A DNA stretch of 64,000 nucleotides from positions 17,600,409 to 17,664,408 of the forward strand of contig OY987250.1 of NCBI GenBank assembly GCA_963920765.1. Reading direction: 5' to 3'. Under the pieces are notes generated by a model. It was not told the origin of the DNA and did not search any database. It worked only from the letters and a program-made list of their open reading frames with translations. Source of the DNA: Ulota crispa (Eukaryota > Streptophyta > Bryopsida > Orthotrichales > Orthotrichaceae). The position numbers were made by a program, and so were the translations under genes. Below, one piece after another: positions 1 to 11,687 of this stretch (the stretch's first letter is position 1; the number at the start of each line of letters is the position of its first letter).

Positions 1-670
1 TTTGATCACTCTTATGGTAAAAAGAAATCTTCACACAAAATTGAGGTTGATTTCCTCCATGTAAGAGACCATGTTAGGTATGTGTAGGAGAATTTTCACA
101 TGAATTGGAAGAGCACAACATACTATGTCAATCCTTATAATGCCACAAGCAAATGAGATTTGCTAATACATGAGGCAAAATTGGAGGCATTAAGTACATT
201 TCAAAAATCTGAATTATAATGAACCAAATGGTGAAAACTAAGGAATCTTAATTTACTACAGCTTGGAAAAGAAACTTAAAAAAATATCCAAATTGCTCAA
301 AAAATTAAATTTTCAAATTTTATAAGGGGCAAATGGAAAGCAAGGTTGAGCGTCCCCCGAGACCATCCCTTTCCACTCCACTTTGCTTTGTACAAGAAAC
401 CATACCTTGTGCCCCTAAGAACTAACCGGCTTTGAAGTCAACACCAGTTTATAGAGGAAAGGCCTTGCTCAAATTGCCCTCCTCTCTTGATTTTGATAAA
501 CTCTTGCATAACTTCTTCCTTGAATGTTGGAATGAAGAAATAATAAAATCCTTACATAGATTTTCAAATTCTCTACCTTCCATTAAAGTGTCAAAATCAT
601 ACAATCAAGTATAAATATAGGTGCATGCCCAAAATTCCAATTGTCCTCAAAGGGACAATGGTGCTTTGAG
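1..670 (-). mobile_element. Family B TTAA-flanked element, cut by window start
   Basis: Reads in reverse as family B. Its outer end near 620-670 has the 'fggcatgcccaaaat'-type block of the family (GCATGCCCAAAATTCCAATTG) followed by a degenerate CCTTT box and TTAA at 671-674. The body shares the AGAATTTTCA and CTTCTTCCTTGAATGTTGG-type blocks seen in the copies at 31-34 kb and 49-55 kb. It has no coding capacity. The other end lies outside the window. Confidence 0.6.
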
Positions 671-674
671 TTAA

Positions 675-2209
675 AAGATTCAAATATTTCTTAAAACAAA
701 AGAAAATGATTTGAACACTAGGTCAATACAAAGCATTATGTTCATACAAAATCTATAGCACTTGAAAAGGTTATTTCTTTGAAAAGGTTATTTCTTTGAG
801 GATGAGGTAATGGTTTAGATTTTTAAGAACACAAAAATGTTCCGTAAATGCTATATAGAGGAATTATTAAAAGATAGCTTTGACCAAAGGTTTTAGACAA
901 TGAACCCTATATCATAATTTAAAAAATGAAACCATTAGTGTGCTCTGCAATTTTTATCAATAAATTTGAAACACTTCATTCAAATCGGTTTTATTTATCA
1001 TATGATTCTGACTATTTTTATACCGATTTTTGAGATAGGATACAATATGTTGCCTTTTTTTTTTTTATGAATAATGGATTTAGTTTTGAGATGTGTGGTG
1101 GCTCCACAAAAATCACACTGTCAGAGACTCGCTTGAGTAGTAGACCAAACACCTTTTCTCTCTAAAAAATGTCCCGTAGTGTACCAAGCCTTGTCACAAG
1201 TGTAGAGAACATTTCCAGGTGAATAGTTTCTCAAATTCTAATTGACCCCACAAGAAAATAGAACCCGAGAGGACATCATTTTGTTGATTTGGATATCATA
1301 ATTTGAACATTTTGAACAAAGTTGTATTGATTAGAATGGGCTAGTGTTGATTAGGATCAGGGGTTTTTTTTCAGGCTTTTAAAAGTCAAAAAGCTACAAA
1401 AAAAAAATCCAAGCTACAAACCTATTCAAAAAAATTAAGAAAAAATAGTGTCTTGGTGTCAGATGTTGCTCAACATTTCAAATTTAGATGCCTGTCTTGC
1501 ACTAAAAATAATAACATGTTGATATTTGTAACCAGTCAATTAGAAACTTAGGCAAAAAAGTTACCTTGGTCTTCATGCCATGTGGAGCCATATCATTTGA
1601 AAATCAAGCCTCTCCTAAATTTTTTTGGGACAAGGCCTCTTTTATTATAGATTTTTGAGTTTTGTAACTCATGTTTTCATTAAATTCATTCTTACAACAC
1701 CAATTTTTGGTTTTTGAAAAAATTAATCTCAATCAGCAAGCTCAAAGTATAAATACTTGCAGCCTAATTTTGTACTTAAAAAAATCTTGTGTAGTCATAT
1801 CTGCACTGTTAAAATTTACCAGGTGGCCTAAGAAGCTGCTGGTCCAAAACCAAAACAAAAAAAAGCCCTAGTTAGGATTGCTTGATCTGGGTTCTATTTC
1901 CTACTAGTGTTGGAAGTTCTACACTATATCAATCACGCATGACTTTTTTTAGACGTAACTAATTTAAAACCTCTTGAATGTGGGAGTAAGCAAGAGAATA
2001 CAAGGTTTCAAAAGGCGCGGAAGACGGTCTATTGCGCCACTAAAAAATTCACTCTCAAAACTACTTCTCAGACTTTTCAATGTATGTTGCTTAGTATTTG
2101 GTGTTGTACAATGGTGTACTATGGCCTCCAAGCTAGTTTTGTTCACCCGGTTTTACCCTTCAAATTTATTGGTATTTTATAAAATAAAATTAGTATTTTA
2201 GAATCTTGT
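675..2209. other. AT-rich intergenic DNA, no gene seen
   Basis: This is low-complexity AT-rich sequence with many A and T runs. The open frames are short and match nothing I recognise. No clear terminal repeats were found. Confidence 0.5.
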
Positions 2210-2470
2210 TCCATTAATTTTTAATTCTTACTCAAACCCAATCAAGCATACCAATTTTTGAGTTTCAAAAGTCCAAAATCATGTTTTTGGTGAATTGTTT
2301 TACATAATATACATGGTTTTACATGATAAATGATTAAAAAAATTGGTAATAAATTTTTGAGATTTGATTGCATGGATGCTTAGGAAACATCCACACACAT
2401 CTTTTCTTTTAACAAGCTTCTCCAAAAAAATTATAATTCCTTCTATGTAGATTTGGATGATAAATGCTCA
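2210..2470. repeat. Half copy of foldback family P
   Basis: This matches the left arms of the foldbacks at 47588 and 59024: the order CAAGCATACCAA, GGTGAATTGTTTTA, TTTTTGAGATTTGATTGCATGG and then CACATCTT is conserved. The mirrored right arm is absent, so this is a truncated or half element. Confidence 0.6.
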
Positions 2471-2646
2471 CGGTCTCTCAAACTGTTCTCTTGACACTCA
2501 ACTTGAGTGTGTCAAGCAATGGCCCTTGAAATCACTATTCATTCTAAGTTTAGTGAGCTCTATCTTCTTTTCCACTTGATGATTGGTCAAATAACTATTT
2601 GTGTGGCCAAATGACTACTTGTGGAGGACACTTGAAGAGCAAGGGT

Positions 2647-2963
2647 AAAGTAGGAGGCTCTGAAACCATCCACCTTCTCAAATATACGCCCTTTGTACAT
2701 GTCGTTTTTTATAAGCTTGTACAATGCACAAGTAGAGTATATTTGAGGACATGGACGGTTTTAGAGCCCTATGTCACTTCAATTTCAAAATTTCATAACT
2801 AATTCCACAAAACTCCAAAAAATATGAAACAATTTGGGTTAGATGCCAATTCCTCTCGTCTCTCAAGGAAAATTTACTGAAAAATATTTCAATTAGTTTC
2901 ACCTCCCAAAATTCAAATTCAGTTTCAGCCCTTAGACGATAGGTTTATGAGCCTCCTACCTTA
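2647..2963 (+). mobile_element. Small TIR element, family H, copy 1
   Basis: The ends are complementary: AGTAGGAGGCTC on the left and GAGCCTCCTACCTTA on the right. The interior (TGAAACAATTTGGGTTAGATG, then CAAATTCAGTTTCAGCCC) reappears inverted at 46236-46550. It has no open frame of note and is non-autonomous. Confidence 0.6.
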
Positions 2964-3956
2964 GAGGACAAAAAATTTGAGGGCTCTCCAAACGCAAATG
3001 GAAACACTCTGCTCGCATCTCGTCATGGATTGCTCGCAAGGGTGCGGATGCTCTATCAAGCATGAACCTAAACAAAGTGACACCCATTCCGCGGTCCTAA
3101 AAAGCCACCTAGGTACCTTCAGAACTTTAATTCCATTTCATTTTCATTCGTTTTGCAAAACCAATCACTCTTTAGGACTTTCCAAGATAACACAGGATAG
3201 CATTGCATCATAAAAGTAGCCCACCACATTTTCGAATGCATGTGCACATAATAAATGCCCTAGCAAGTGAACTACCAATGGGGTTTAGGGGCTCAAATCT
3301 CAATATCCCCAAGCCCCACCAAGCCATCATGGAAATATCTAAAAGGACAAAGTAAGGCCAAGGTTCCTTTCCCTTATCAATGAGCTTGTTAAAAGTTTCA
3401 CCAACGAAGTATGTAATCATCATAAGGTCCAAATTGTTTGATGCATGAACCCATCAACGATGTTGGAGTTATGTGGATTCTGGGGTTATCCACGGAGTGA
3501 AGGACCATGCCCACGCCCACAAATCATGCCGAAACCAAAGGCAAAGTTGATTTAGCGGTAAAACATGAATGCGGTGAAAATCAATCCTTTCTGGTAGATT
3601 GTGGCCATAAATGACAATATGAGGGTTTTATGGGCTCATAAGAGTCCTTTCTTGGGAGGGAATGCCCCCATCAGCTTTTAATTTTTGGTTTTTCCATGGT
3701 AGAGCGACACGCACCCCACCCTACCAGCAGGTAAGGAAAATTTGGATAGAGTTTGACAGGATTAACGACATGTGAACATTCATCCAAGAAGTCTACTAAT
3801 ATTAGTAGCTTTCATCCAAAAACTGGCGAATCTGGTGCACACTTGGGGAGGACTTTGACAAATTCATCCATTTTTTGGGGAAATTTTCTATTGTTAGGAG
3901 TACCACTCAGGTTTGGAGGTAAGATTTTGGCAAATTTTTGCCAAGAAATTAAATGT
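2964..3956. other. Intergenic DNA, no gene seen
   Basis: This stretch is slightly less AT-rich than its surroundings. It has no recognisable protein, RNA gene or terminal repeat pair. Confidence 0.4.
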
Positions 3957-4371
3957 TGCTGCACATAAACTTACGTTGATGTGGGGCTAGGGTGGAAAAG
4001 CTTAGGTTTTTTCCAAACAAGGGTAATAGTAACAATTTGTCCCATATTTTGTTGTTGCTCAATTATATCCTCCTACAAGGTCTTAGACTAAAGCAAGAAA
4101 CCCCATATTCGATCAATATGGAGTTGTCAGTTATATATGGAGTGTATCTGGACCAACACAAAGTCCAGATACACTCCACAAATAATTGACAACTCCATAT
4201 TGATCGAATATGGGGTTAAGATCTCTAAATCCAAACATGATTTCAAACTTCTCAAATCCAATCTCCCAAATATAAATATTTAAACTCTCACATTTTCTGA
4301 CTGGTGAAAACATTGCTTTTCCACCCTGGCCCCACATCGACCTATGAGCAGTAAATTGAGCCCTCTTTTGA
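3957..4371. mobile_element. Foldback-like element, family L, copy 1
   Basis: The outer arms pair: GATGTGGGGCTAGGGTGGA near 3978 with TCCACCCTGGCCCCACATC near 4319, followed outside by GCAGTAAATTGAGCCC. The same arm motif occurs at 4970-5232, 35083-35506 and 53063-53342. The centre holds a second, more perfect hairpin, listed separately. Confidence 0.6.
4101..4215. repeat. Near-perfect hairpin inside family L copy
   Basis: The left arm 4101-4153 begins CCCCATATTCGATCAATA. It pairs almost perfectly with the right arm 4163-4215, leaving about a 9-base loop. The only visible differences are in the middle of the arms (ATATATGG against ACAAATAAT). It could be a nested foldback or a small-RNA hairpin. 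No expression evidence is available. Confidence 0.75.
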
Positions 4372-4969
4372 GGAGTACCATCCAACAATACACTGGGTAT
4401 TTTTCGTGCAGTAACTTACTCTGAATTCTGAACACTTACCCCTCTTAGTAATTTTCATGCTGTAAATGGCAAAACTCAAAAGAGCGCAATTTTCATCAGT
4501 TGTGTGGTGCACCATATTGACATTCCCCATTGAATTAGGGAATTGATATATGTGCATCGGGTTTTTGTTATATGTACATCGGGGTCAAAATGACCAATCA
4601 AGGATAGCCCACACCAAACTAAACTGGTATTTCAAAATTGGCATTTTGTAAAACATTGGTGACAACTTTTACTTCTATGTGGAAAAGTAGATTCTTTGAT
4701 TTGTTATGTCTATTTTTTTGGTTTATTCAAAACAAGCATTTTTGAGAGTTCACACATGGAAAGATTTATCTTTAAAAGAATATTAAATGAAACCTTGGAA
4801 AAGTGATTGTCTCCTAATTTTCCAAAAATACAAGTTACTTCCTCATCCATTTCAAACCAATTGTTGTGATTTGTGTGGCCCTGGCATCAATAATCAATTA
4901 GCCCTCCCTTTGGCCTTGTCGCTCTCCCGTGCCTACTCTCCTCTCCCCCTCCCTCCTTGCATTGGTTCA
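4372..4969. other. Intergenic DNA, no gene seen
   Basis: AT-rich sequence with a short CT-rich patch near 4910-4960. Nothing recognisable was found. Confidence 0.4.
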
Positions 4970-5232
4970 ACACATTGTTGTGGGGCTAGGTGGAAAAGGT
5001 CTAAAATTTCACTTGCCAAAAAATATTAGAGTTTAGATATTTATCAAGGGATTGGATTTGGGAAGATTGAACTCACACTTGGAATCAAAATCCCCAGTTT
5101 AGAACCGCAAATCACAATTGAATAATGCAAAATAGGAGGCAAATTATTAATTTTACCCTTGATTGTAAAGAAAGTTGAGCATTTTCACTGTTGCCCCACA
5201 TCGATGTATGTGCGGTAAAATGAGCCCATCGC
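4970..5232. mobile_element. Diverged family L copy 2
   Basis: The left arm TGTGGGGCTAGGTGGAAAAG (4979 onward) faces a right end GCCCCACATCGATGTATGTG followed by CGGTAAAATGAGCCC. The left outer end is degraded compared with copies 1 and 3. Confidence 0.5.
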
Positions 5233-5427
5233 CCCATCCTAACTTGTTGGGGGCCAAAATATATATATGTTCAGAAACATGTTAGAATAATCTATGTGAA
5301 ATATGGTTGGGACTTGGATCCTGAGTTGGGTTCTTGTAGACCTAAGTTTTTTCCAGTAGCACGGGTCCCGCTATTCTTTGCACCATAAATTCCAAACAAA
5401 GTTGCCCAAAAAGTGTTGTTATATTGT

Positions 5428-6915
5428 GGGAATTGCTAAATCCACCACAGCTTTTGCTATATCTACCACATGGCCCATCACTCGAGACAACACACCAGAG
5501 GCCCACCCCATACCACACACTCATTTTCATTCCGCTTTTTAATCTACGCACCAGAAAATAAAAAATTAAATTGGTTTTTAACAGATTGATTATAGTTTCA
5601 CTCAATTTTCTTCTCATTTCATGTGGCTGACTTTTAGTTGCTTCTTGGCTCTCCCTGTATATTATTTAGAAGTTCTTTAAAGACAAAAAAAGAAAATTGA
5701 TATGGGCACACTCGGGGTTTGATATATGCACACTTCTTGGGGTAAATTTTAGATTTTTACCATCAAAAAGCTGAGTTTGAATACTTTGAATTCAAATTTG
5801 GACTTAGATACCTTAATTTATTCTAGGGCAATAAAGGAGGTTACAATTGAATAACACCCAATGTAACAGTTTAATCATTTTAAACAAACAAAAGTAAAAG
5901 TAATATTTCCCCCTAGCTAAGCTTTTACATTGGGTGTTATTCAATTGTAACCTCCTTTAATGCTCTAGAATAAATCAAGGTCTCTCAGTCCAAATTTGAA
6001 TTCAAAGTTTTCAAATTTAGCTTTTTGATGGTCAAAATCTAAAATTTACCCCAAGGGGTGTGCATATACCAAACCCCGGGTGTGCATATACCAAACCCCG
6101 GGTGTGCATATACCAAACCCCGGGTGTGCATATACCAAACCCCGGGTGTGCATATACCAAACCCCGGGTGTGCATATACCAAACCCCGGGTGTGCATATA
6201 CCAAACCCCGGGTGTGCATATACCAAACCCCGGGTGTGCATATACCAAACCCCGGGTGTGCATATACCAAACCCCGGGTGTGCATATACCAAACCCCGGG
6301 TGTGCATATACCAAACCCCGGGTGTGCATATACCAAACCCCGGGTGTGCATATACCAAACCCCGGGTGTGCATATACCAAACCCCGGGTGTGCATATACC
6401 AAACCCCGGGTGTGCATATACCAAACCCCGGGTGTGCATATACCAAACCCCGGGTGTGCATATACCAAACCCCGGGTGTGCATATACCAAACCCCGGGTG
6501 TGCATATACCAAACCCCGGGTGTGCATATACCAAACCCCGGGTGTGCATATACCAAACCCCGGGTGTGCATACACCAAACCCCGGGTGTGCATACACCAA
6601 ACCCCGGGTGTGCATATACCAAACCCCGGGTGTGCATATATCAATTCCCTTTTTTTTCTTTAAAGAACTTCTAAATAATGTACAAGGAGAGCCAAAAAGC
6701 ACTTAAAAGTTAGCTAAATGAAATGTGAAAAAAGTTGAGTGAAACTGTAATCAATTGGTTAAAAACCAATTTAATTTTTTATTTTCTAGTACGTAGATTA
6801 AAAAGCTAGATGAAAATGAGTGGTGTGCAGGCGAGGGTGGGCCTGTGGTGTGGTGTCTCGGGTGGTGGGCCATGTGGTGGATATAGCAAAAATTGTGGTA
6901 GATTTAGCAATTCCC
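5428..6915. mobile_element. Large foldback element with asymmetric arm
   Basis: The element starts GGGAATTGCTAAATCCACCA and ends with the matching GTAGATTTAGCAATTCCC. The inner end of the left arm (GGAGGTTACAATTGAATAAC at 5836) pairs with the inner end of the right arm (5925-5955), leaving a loop of about 58 bases (5867-5924). The arms match along most of their length, for example AGAAGTTCTTTAAAG on the left and CTTTAAAGAACTTCT on the right. The left arm is about 440 bp and the right arm about 990 bp, because a 22-bp unit present about once on the left (near 5705-5740) is expanded to about 26 copies on the right. Open frames through it are repeat artefacts. A TATATTGT-like sequence lies just outside both ends but does not give a clean target duplication. 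Confidence 0.85.
6058..6642. repeat. 22-bp minisatellite, about 26 copies
   Basis: The TGCATA core recurs exactly every 22 bp from 6061 to 6633. The unit is GTGTGCATATACC followed by AAACCCCGG. The copies are essentially identical; copies 24 and 25 (6567 and 6589) share TACACC for TATACC. Because 22 is not a multiple of 3 and the unit has no stop in any frame, long open frames appear on both strands. These are not genes. Confidence 0.95.
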
Positions 6916-7265
6916 TATATTATATTGTAGGTTGAGAGCAACTTCAGCACAAATTTATTTTCTGAATTTAGGCAATATATTTCAAATACTATTCTTCAAA
7001 AATGTCCAATGTAAAAATAAATAATTAAATAAATAAATAAACATAATGTCAAACATTATAGAAGTCATTTAATTAAGATTAGCTAATTTTGAAAAGATTA
7101 GACTTATTTTAGAAGGGCTCAATGCCTCAATCTATTATAAACTATGTACCAAGGGTTAATTGCCAAGTAATAATAGTTTTTTTTTCTAATGCCTAATATT
7201 TAAGAAAGTATAATCTCTAGTGCCAAATCAAGATTTTATGGAAAAATATTTTATTAAATGATCAT
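6916..7265. other. AT-rich intergenic DNA
   Basis: Very AT-rich sequence with AAATAAATAAATAAATAAA near 7020-7040. No feature was recognised. Confidence 0.4.
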
Positions 7266-7581
7266 AAGGTAGGAATACCCATAGCGTAAGTTTAAGGCTT
7301 TTGAACATGATGATTATGAAAAAACATCTAGAAAATTATAGGATCCTATTAGCAACAAGAAAATAATGAGTTTGCCCTTTCAAATGTATTATTTGGATAT
7401 TGTGAGAATAAGCTGTGAATTTTTAAAGAGAAAACTGTCATTGCATCCATAACCAACACTAAGGTTTCATGTTCACAAGTTGTACATTCTTGTCATTACA
7501 TCTATTTGTTTCCATAGATTTTTCAAGATTTTAGATGTGATGGTCATGAGGACAATAACGCTTATGGATGTTGCTACCTTA
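7266..7581 (+). mobile_element. Family G TIR element, copy 1
   Basis: It begins TAAGGTAGGAATACCCATAG and ends TTATGGATGTTGCTACCTTA. The interior (TTTTGAACATGATGATTATG, then AAACATCTAGAAAATTATAG) matches the copies at 18567, 24773 and 61494. It is non-coding. Confidence 0.7.
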
Positions 7582-8458
7582 CAACAAATATGAAACTCTC
7601 CTTCTTTTCTTTATGAAACTAGTAAACAAGGTGCAATGTGGTAGATTTAGCAAAAAGTGTAAAAACTTTAAAAGCTCTCTGTAATTACGGAAAGCTTCGC
7701 ATTGGCTAGCGAAATTGAAGTTAAAATCTAGAGATGATATAAAAATAAAAGGTAAAAATCCACACGAAATCCATGTCAGATAGCGGCGCCCTCAAAATCT
7801 GTAATTTGGTATTTGGTATTTTAAAGGGCACTTCCCGACTGCCGTAGTAGCACACAATATTGTTGGTGACACGTGTCAACTGTTGCATTAGTGGCTGATT
7901 CTCACCCCAAGTTTGGAAAAACACACGAGGACTTACTGAAATCTCAGGCGCAAAACAGCTGCTAAATTTGGAAATATGCAGAATCCTGCTTTTGCCACCA
8001 AAGTGGGAAAAAGATGTTGTAGTGTAGGAGCATGTTCTATTAAAAATTAAGCTTTTTCTCTGAAGGCCAGAGCCACACCAAAATACAACGCCACTTTGTA
8101 TAAAAAAAAACCAAGTGGTGGCACTTACTTCTTTGTGTAAATTTGAGATCCCTTGAATTTTCACTATTCACACTCATATTTATGATCGATTTGAAATTGG
8201 TTATTTTGAGAATTTAGAAATTGTTGTTTTCAAACTCATGCCTGTGGATGGTGGAGAGATTATTTCTAATAAAAGTGCACATGGAACCTTGAGCAAATTT
8301 GGTTGTCCCTAAACACTCCAAATAAATATTTAACTCCTGCATTTGTTTCAAGTTGGCTAGCTACTTGGGCTTGTGTGGGCCTAGCGTGAGGAATCCTTGT
8401 CTTGTGTGGAAATGCAGCCAGTTTTGTTTTTGAGCTCACCATCAGGCCAGTGCTCATC
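7582..8458. other. Intergenic DNA with one unexplained minus-strand open frame
   Basis: On the minus strand, 8164-7721 is an open frame of 147 codons in sequence of more mixed composition than its surroundings. It has no family motif that I recognise and no convincing splice context, so I do not call it a gene. A fragment of the GTGGTAGATTTAGCAA foldback end lies near 7638. Confidence 0.3.
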
Positions 8459-8461
8459 TTA

Positions 8462-8894
8462 GGCCCCTTTACACTAGAGCCGAGAAGCCGTGGAGAGCAA
8501 AATTTCAGTCAATGAAAATTTCAAGAATTGAGGAGACCAAGAAACTCCACTTTAGATGGGATTTTTTTCCAAGAGACAAGAGAAGGAGAAGATGAGGCAG
8601 ACAACACTTTTGTCCTCCATGGCAATGAAAAAGCACAAGCAAAGGGTCTCCGGACTAATAGTTAGGCCCACCTAAAAAGGTGGGCTTGACTATAATTCCG
8701 GAGACCCTCGCCTAATTTTTTTTATAAAGAAAATAAATAAATAAAAATACTAAAAAACTATTTATATACATTGCCTCTTCTCACTTTACACTTCAACAAG
8801 ATGTCTCTACCTCCAAAGGCCGGCCTCTCAAAGGCAAGCTCTAGCCCATGGAGGATTTTCTTCACAACTTCTCGGCCCTAGTGTAAAGGGGGCC
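8462..8894. mobile_element. Tourist-like element with TTA duplication and nested hairpin
   Basis: The ends GGCCCCTTTACACTAG and CTAGTGTAAAGGGGGCC are complementary, and TTA flanks both sides (8459-8461, 8895-8897). Inside, 8644-8708 is a second hairpin (GGGTCTCCGGACTAATAG pairing with CTATAATTCCGGAGACCC). A three-base TWA target duplication and short TIRs fit PIF/Harbinger-type MITEs. Confidence 0.7.
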
Positions 8895-8897
8895 TTA

Positions 8898-9871
8898 GTA
8901 GGAAACATAATGGAAGAAGTAGATTAGTTGTAATCTAAAAAAATGACATGAATGGAGAGCAATTCAACCATTGAAACTTAGCGAACAACTAGGTCATTTG
9001 ACCTTTTTATAGTTAGAAGTGTATAATGATGATAAGCACCTTATTAGTGCTTGGGTTTGAACTCATGACCATCTCATTAGTGAGACAAAACAAAAAGCAC
9101 TTAACCATGGCAGCAAACGCTTAGAAACATAATACATCATGTTTATTGCTAAGACATTGTTTTATTATTATTTATGTTTTTTAAAGTTTTCAATAAAAAT
9201 AACGGTTCCTGATTTTTTGTTTTGTTTTTGGATTTAGAGTTGGATTGATGAAACTAGTGCTTTACATCCTTAGAAGAAAAGAAGATCAGACAAACTTCCA
9301 TGTGTTGGCAAACCTATAAGTTAACACATTTGCTAAAGTTGGTAAAGTATGTTCATATATTGGCTAGCAAAAGCTTCCGTCATCATTTTCACATGAGCAA
9401 AGACAAGAGAAGTATGTTCTGTATTATTTTTAGACAGTTAATAATCTAGAATAAACACTCTTCAGTTTTGTAACAAGGTCCCCCATGAGGAATTTTCTTC
9501 TATTTCTTTTTGTTCAAGTTTCTTGCAAATTATACACATACACACAAATGAAACATTCCAAAATTACTTTTTGATGATTATCACACACCATAATTGAAAT
9601 TAATTTCCATTTGTTCTCATTGGAGGAAGTTTCAAAAACAACAATTACCTTCTATGGCATGACAAAATCAATTAGTAGACTTAACCAAGATCTTAGTAAG
9701 CAATTTTTTATAAACCACAAGCCTAATCTATGAATCTTGCTAACAAAGTTTGTTGGTTCTTCTAGAACTAAATTGTTTCACTTTTGGACATAAACATCAA
9801 TCAACTCTTAGTCTTTTTCTATATTACTAAAATCAATTACACATTAAACATCAGTCTAAGCAATATAAAAA
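8898..9871. other. Intergenic DNA, no gene seen
   Basis: AT-rich sequence. A short motif near 9045-9120 (GGGTTTGAACTCATGACC) recurs in diverged form near 57573-57640 and probably marks an old dispersed repeat. Confidence 0.4.
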
Positions 9872-10276
9872 GGGAATTTCTAAAGCCACACCCAAAATTG
9901 CAAACGTCACACCCAAAGTATGTGTTTGAGCATGAAATGTGAGATTTTTATGCTGATTTTTTTGATTTGGATTAAAAGATTTGTTACACCTCTATCATTC
10001 TAAGGCTATATTCAAAAACATGGAGGTGGTTGAATTAGAAACAAAAATATAAGGCATTTGAATTACTTAAAGCAAAAATACATCGGAAAAATTGCAATAG
10101 TGCAATAAAAGTTTGACAATATTTTGTATTTGTTCTCTTTCTTTCAAAGAGATGGTAATGTCCTAATTGAATGAATGATGGATCACTTGAATTGAAAAAA
10201 ATAGTATTAAATCCTCACATTACATGCTCATAGAGGTGTGATGTTAACAATTTTGGGTGTGGCTTTAGCAATTCCC
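9872..10276. mobile_element. TIR element with GGGAATT ends
   Basis: It starts GGGAATTTCTAAAGCCACAC and ends GTGTGGCTTTAGCAATTCCC. The TIRs are about 30 bp, and a second inner block (CATCACACC-type) is also mirrored. The outermost bases match those of the foldbacks at 5428 and 29027, suggesting related termini. There is no coding capacity. Confidence 0.75.
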
Positions 10277-10843
10277 TATAAAAATTGCCAAACATAACAC
10301 CATTCACCAATGTCTCATATTATATGCAAATAAAAAATAACCCAACTGTTTAAAACAAAAACAAAGTAGTTTTTTTTGTTGACCCACATGGGTAAACAAA
10401 ATTTTCCCTTATTAAATGGTGGCCCTTTCATTATATTACTCTTAATTGTATCCACTAACAGATATTGGTGTTCTCCTCCTCCTAAACAAAAGATTGGATT
10501 TCCACCTCTCCATAACATTATAATATTCTATAACATTATAAAATTCTACCTTTTGAAGTTCTATGTAAACCCAAAAGTACTGCAAAAGTATGTTGCAACA
10601 TTTTGCTTATTGAATTTGTTTTAATCCTCCTCCATAAAGAAAAGCTCCGCAACCATAGGGTGGCTATGCTCTAAATCTCCACCACATGCCGAGCAATTCC
10701 CTACACCAATAATGATATTTTGTGTTATACTGCTTATAGAATTATTTATCCCATCAATTGACTCACTCCATTACTCATTTAATTGATAGTTAATGTTTCA
10801 AATTGACTATTGGGTTCACGTTGGATACTATTTAAGTGCATGC
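10277..10843. other. Intergenic DNA, no gene seen
   Basis: AT-rich sequence. The motif GAGCAATTCCCTACACC near 10691 resembles one end of the GGGAATT elements, but no partner end was found. Confidence 0.35.
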
Positions 10844-10846
10844 TAA

Positions 10847-11381
10847 GAGCATCTCCACTAATTGGCTCTGGTCTATGATTTATTGTGGTTTTAGGGTTGT
10901 TTCCAATTTTAGAGTGTCCAATGTTGACATGGTGATGGCAAATTTTTGCCCAACCACTCCAAAGAAGGTTATGGGCACTCTCAACTACCATGGTAGTTTT
11001 CATTTGTAGCGTGTTTGAATCATGGCTCTGACACTTTTATTTATTGCCTTGATGGTTGGTGAGGCTCCAATTTATTTGCCATCAGTTCTCTAAAGTCTAA
11101 ACTATTGACTTGCCCATGCTGTCGTGGCAAAAATGCCTAGAGCATCCCATGCTGCCGTGGCAAAGATGTCTAGAGCATCCCATGTTGCTATGGCAAAGAT
11201 GCTTGGAGCATCCAAAAATTGCATCTATTTTTGGCATAGCTTTTAATTCCAAACCTTGTAATGCGTCCTCTTAAACTCAATCTCGTGAACACAGGAATTA
11301 TATAACATGCCCATTCTCCATGAAGGGGTCAAGTTGAGCCATATGGTGTGTCATTCCATTGGCCAACCGGTGGAGATGCTC
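10847..11381. mobile_element. Tourist-like MITE (family I, copy 1)
   Basis: The ends GAGCATCTCCACTAATTGG and CCAACCGGTGGAGATGCTC are complementary and flanked by TAA on both sides (10844-10846, 11382-11384). Within it, 11113-11213 holds about three tandem copies of a 33-bp unit containing CCCATGCTGTCGTGGCAA. Copies with the same ends lie at 40058 and 56698. Confidence 0.8.
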
Positions 11382-11534
11382 TAAACCATTATAATACTAA
11401 TTTACAACTTTAGGTAGAAATTTTGTTGACAAATAGTGATGATGTTGACAATTAGTGTTGATAACACTAGTACTGTGGTTGACATTCAATGTCATTGTTC
11501 CTAATTATCTTTGCCAACATCATATGTATCATTC

Positions 11535-11678
11535 CACTAGAAGAAAAATATGTCATAAATAACTAGTTCACAACGACTACAAATGTCCTAAACTACTGTG
11601 ATTGACTCATTGTATAATCGTTTAGGACATTTGTAGTCATTGTAAACCAGTCATTTAGGATATGTTTTTCTTCTAATT
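11535..11678. mobile_element. CACTA-like hairpin MITE
   Basis: It begins CACTAGAAGAAAAATATGTC and ends TATGTTTTTCTTCTA. The inner arms GACTACAAATGTCCTAAAC and GTTTAGGACATTTGTAGTC pair. The terminal AGTG on the right has decayed. A half copy lies in intron 1 of the PARN gene (41584-41655). Confidence 0.65.
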
Positions 11679-11687
11679 ATTGGGGTA

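Noticed and set aside
6058-6642. Regular short repeats that might suggest a CRISPR array
   Set aside because: The units are contiguous with no unique spacers, and the sequence is from a plant nuclear genome.
6032-6706. Six overlapping open frames of 200-218 codons on both strands
   Set aside because: All are readings of the 22-bp tandem repeat, which has no stop in any frame. Periodic translations on both strands are an artefact.
9045-9120. GGTTTGAACTCATGACC, which resembles a tRNA T-arm region
   Set aside because: No acceptor stem, D-arm or anticodon arm can be folded around it. A diverged copy at 57573-57640 suggests a dispersed repeat.
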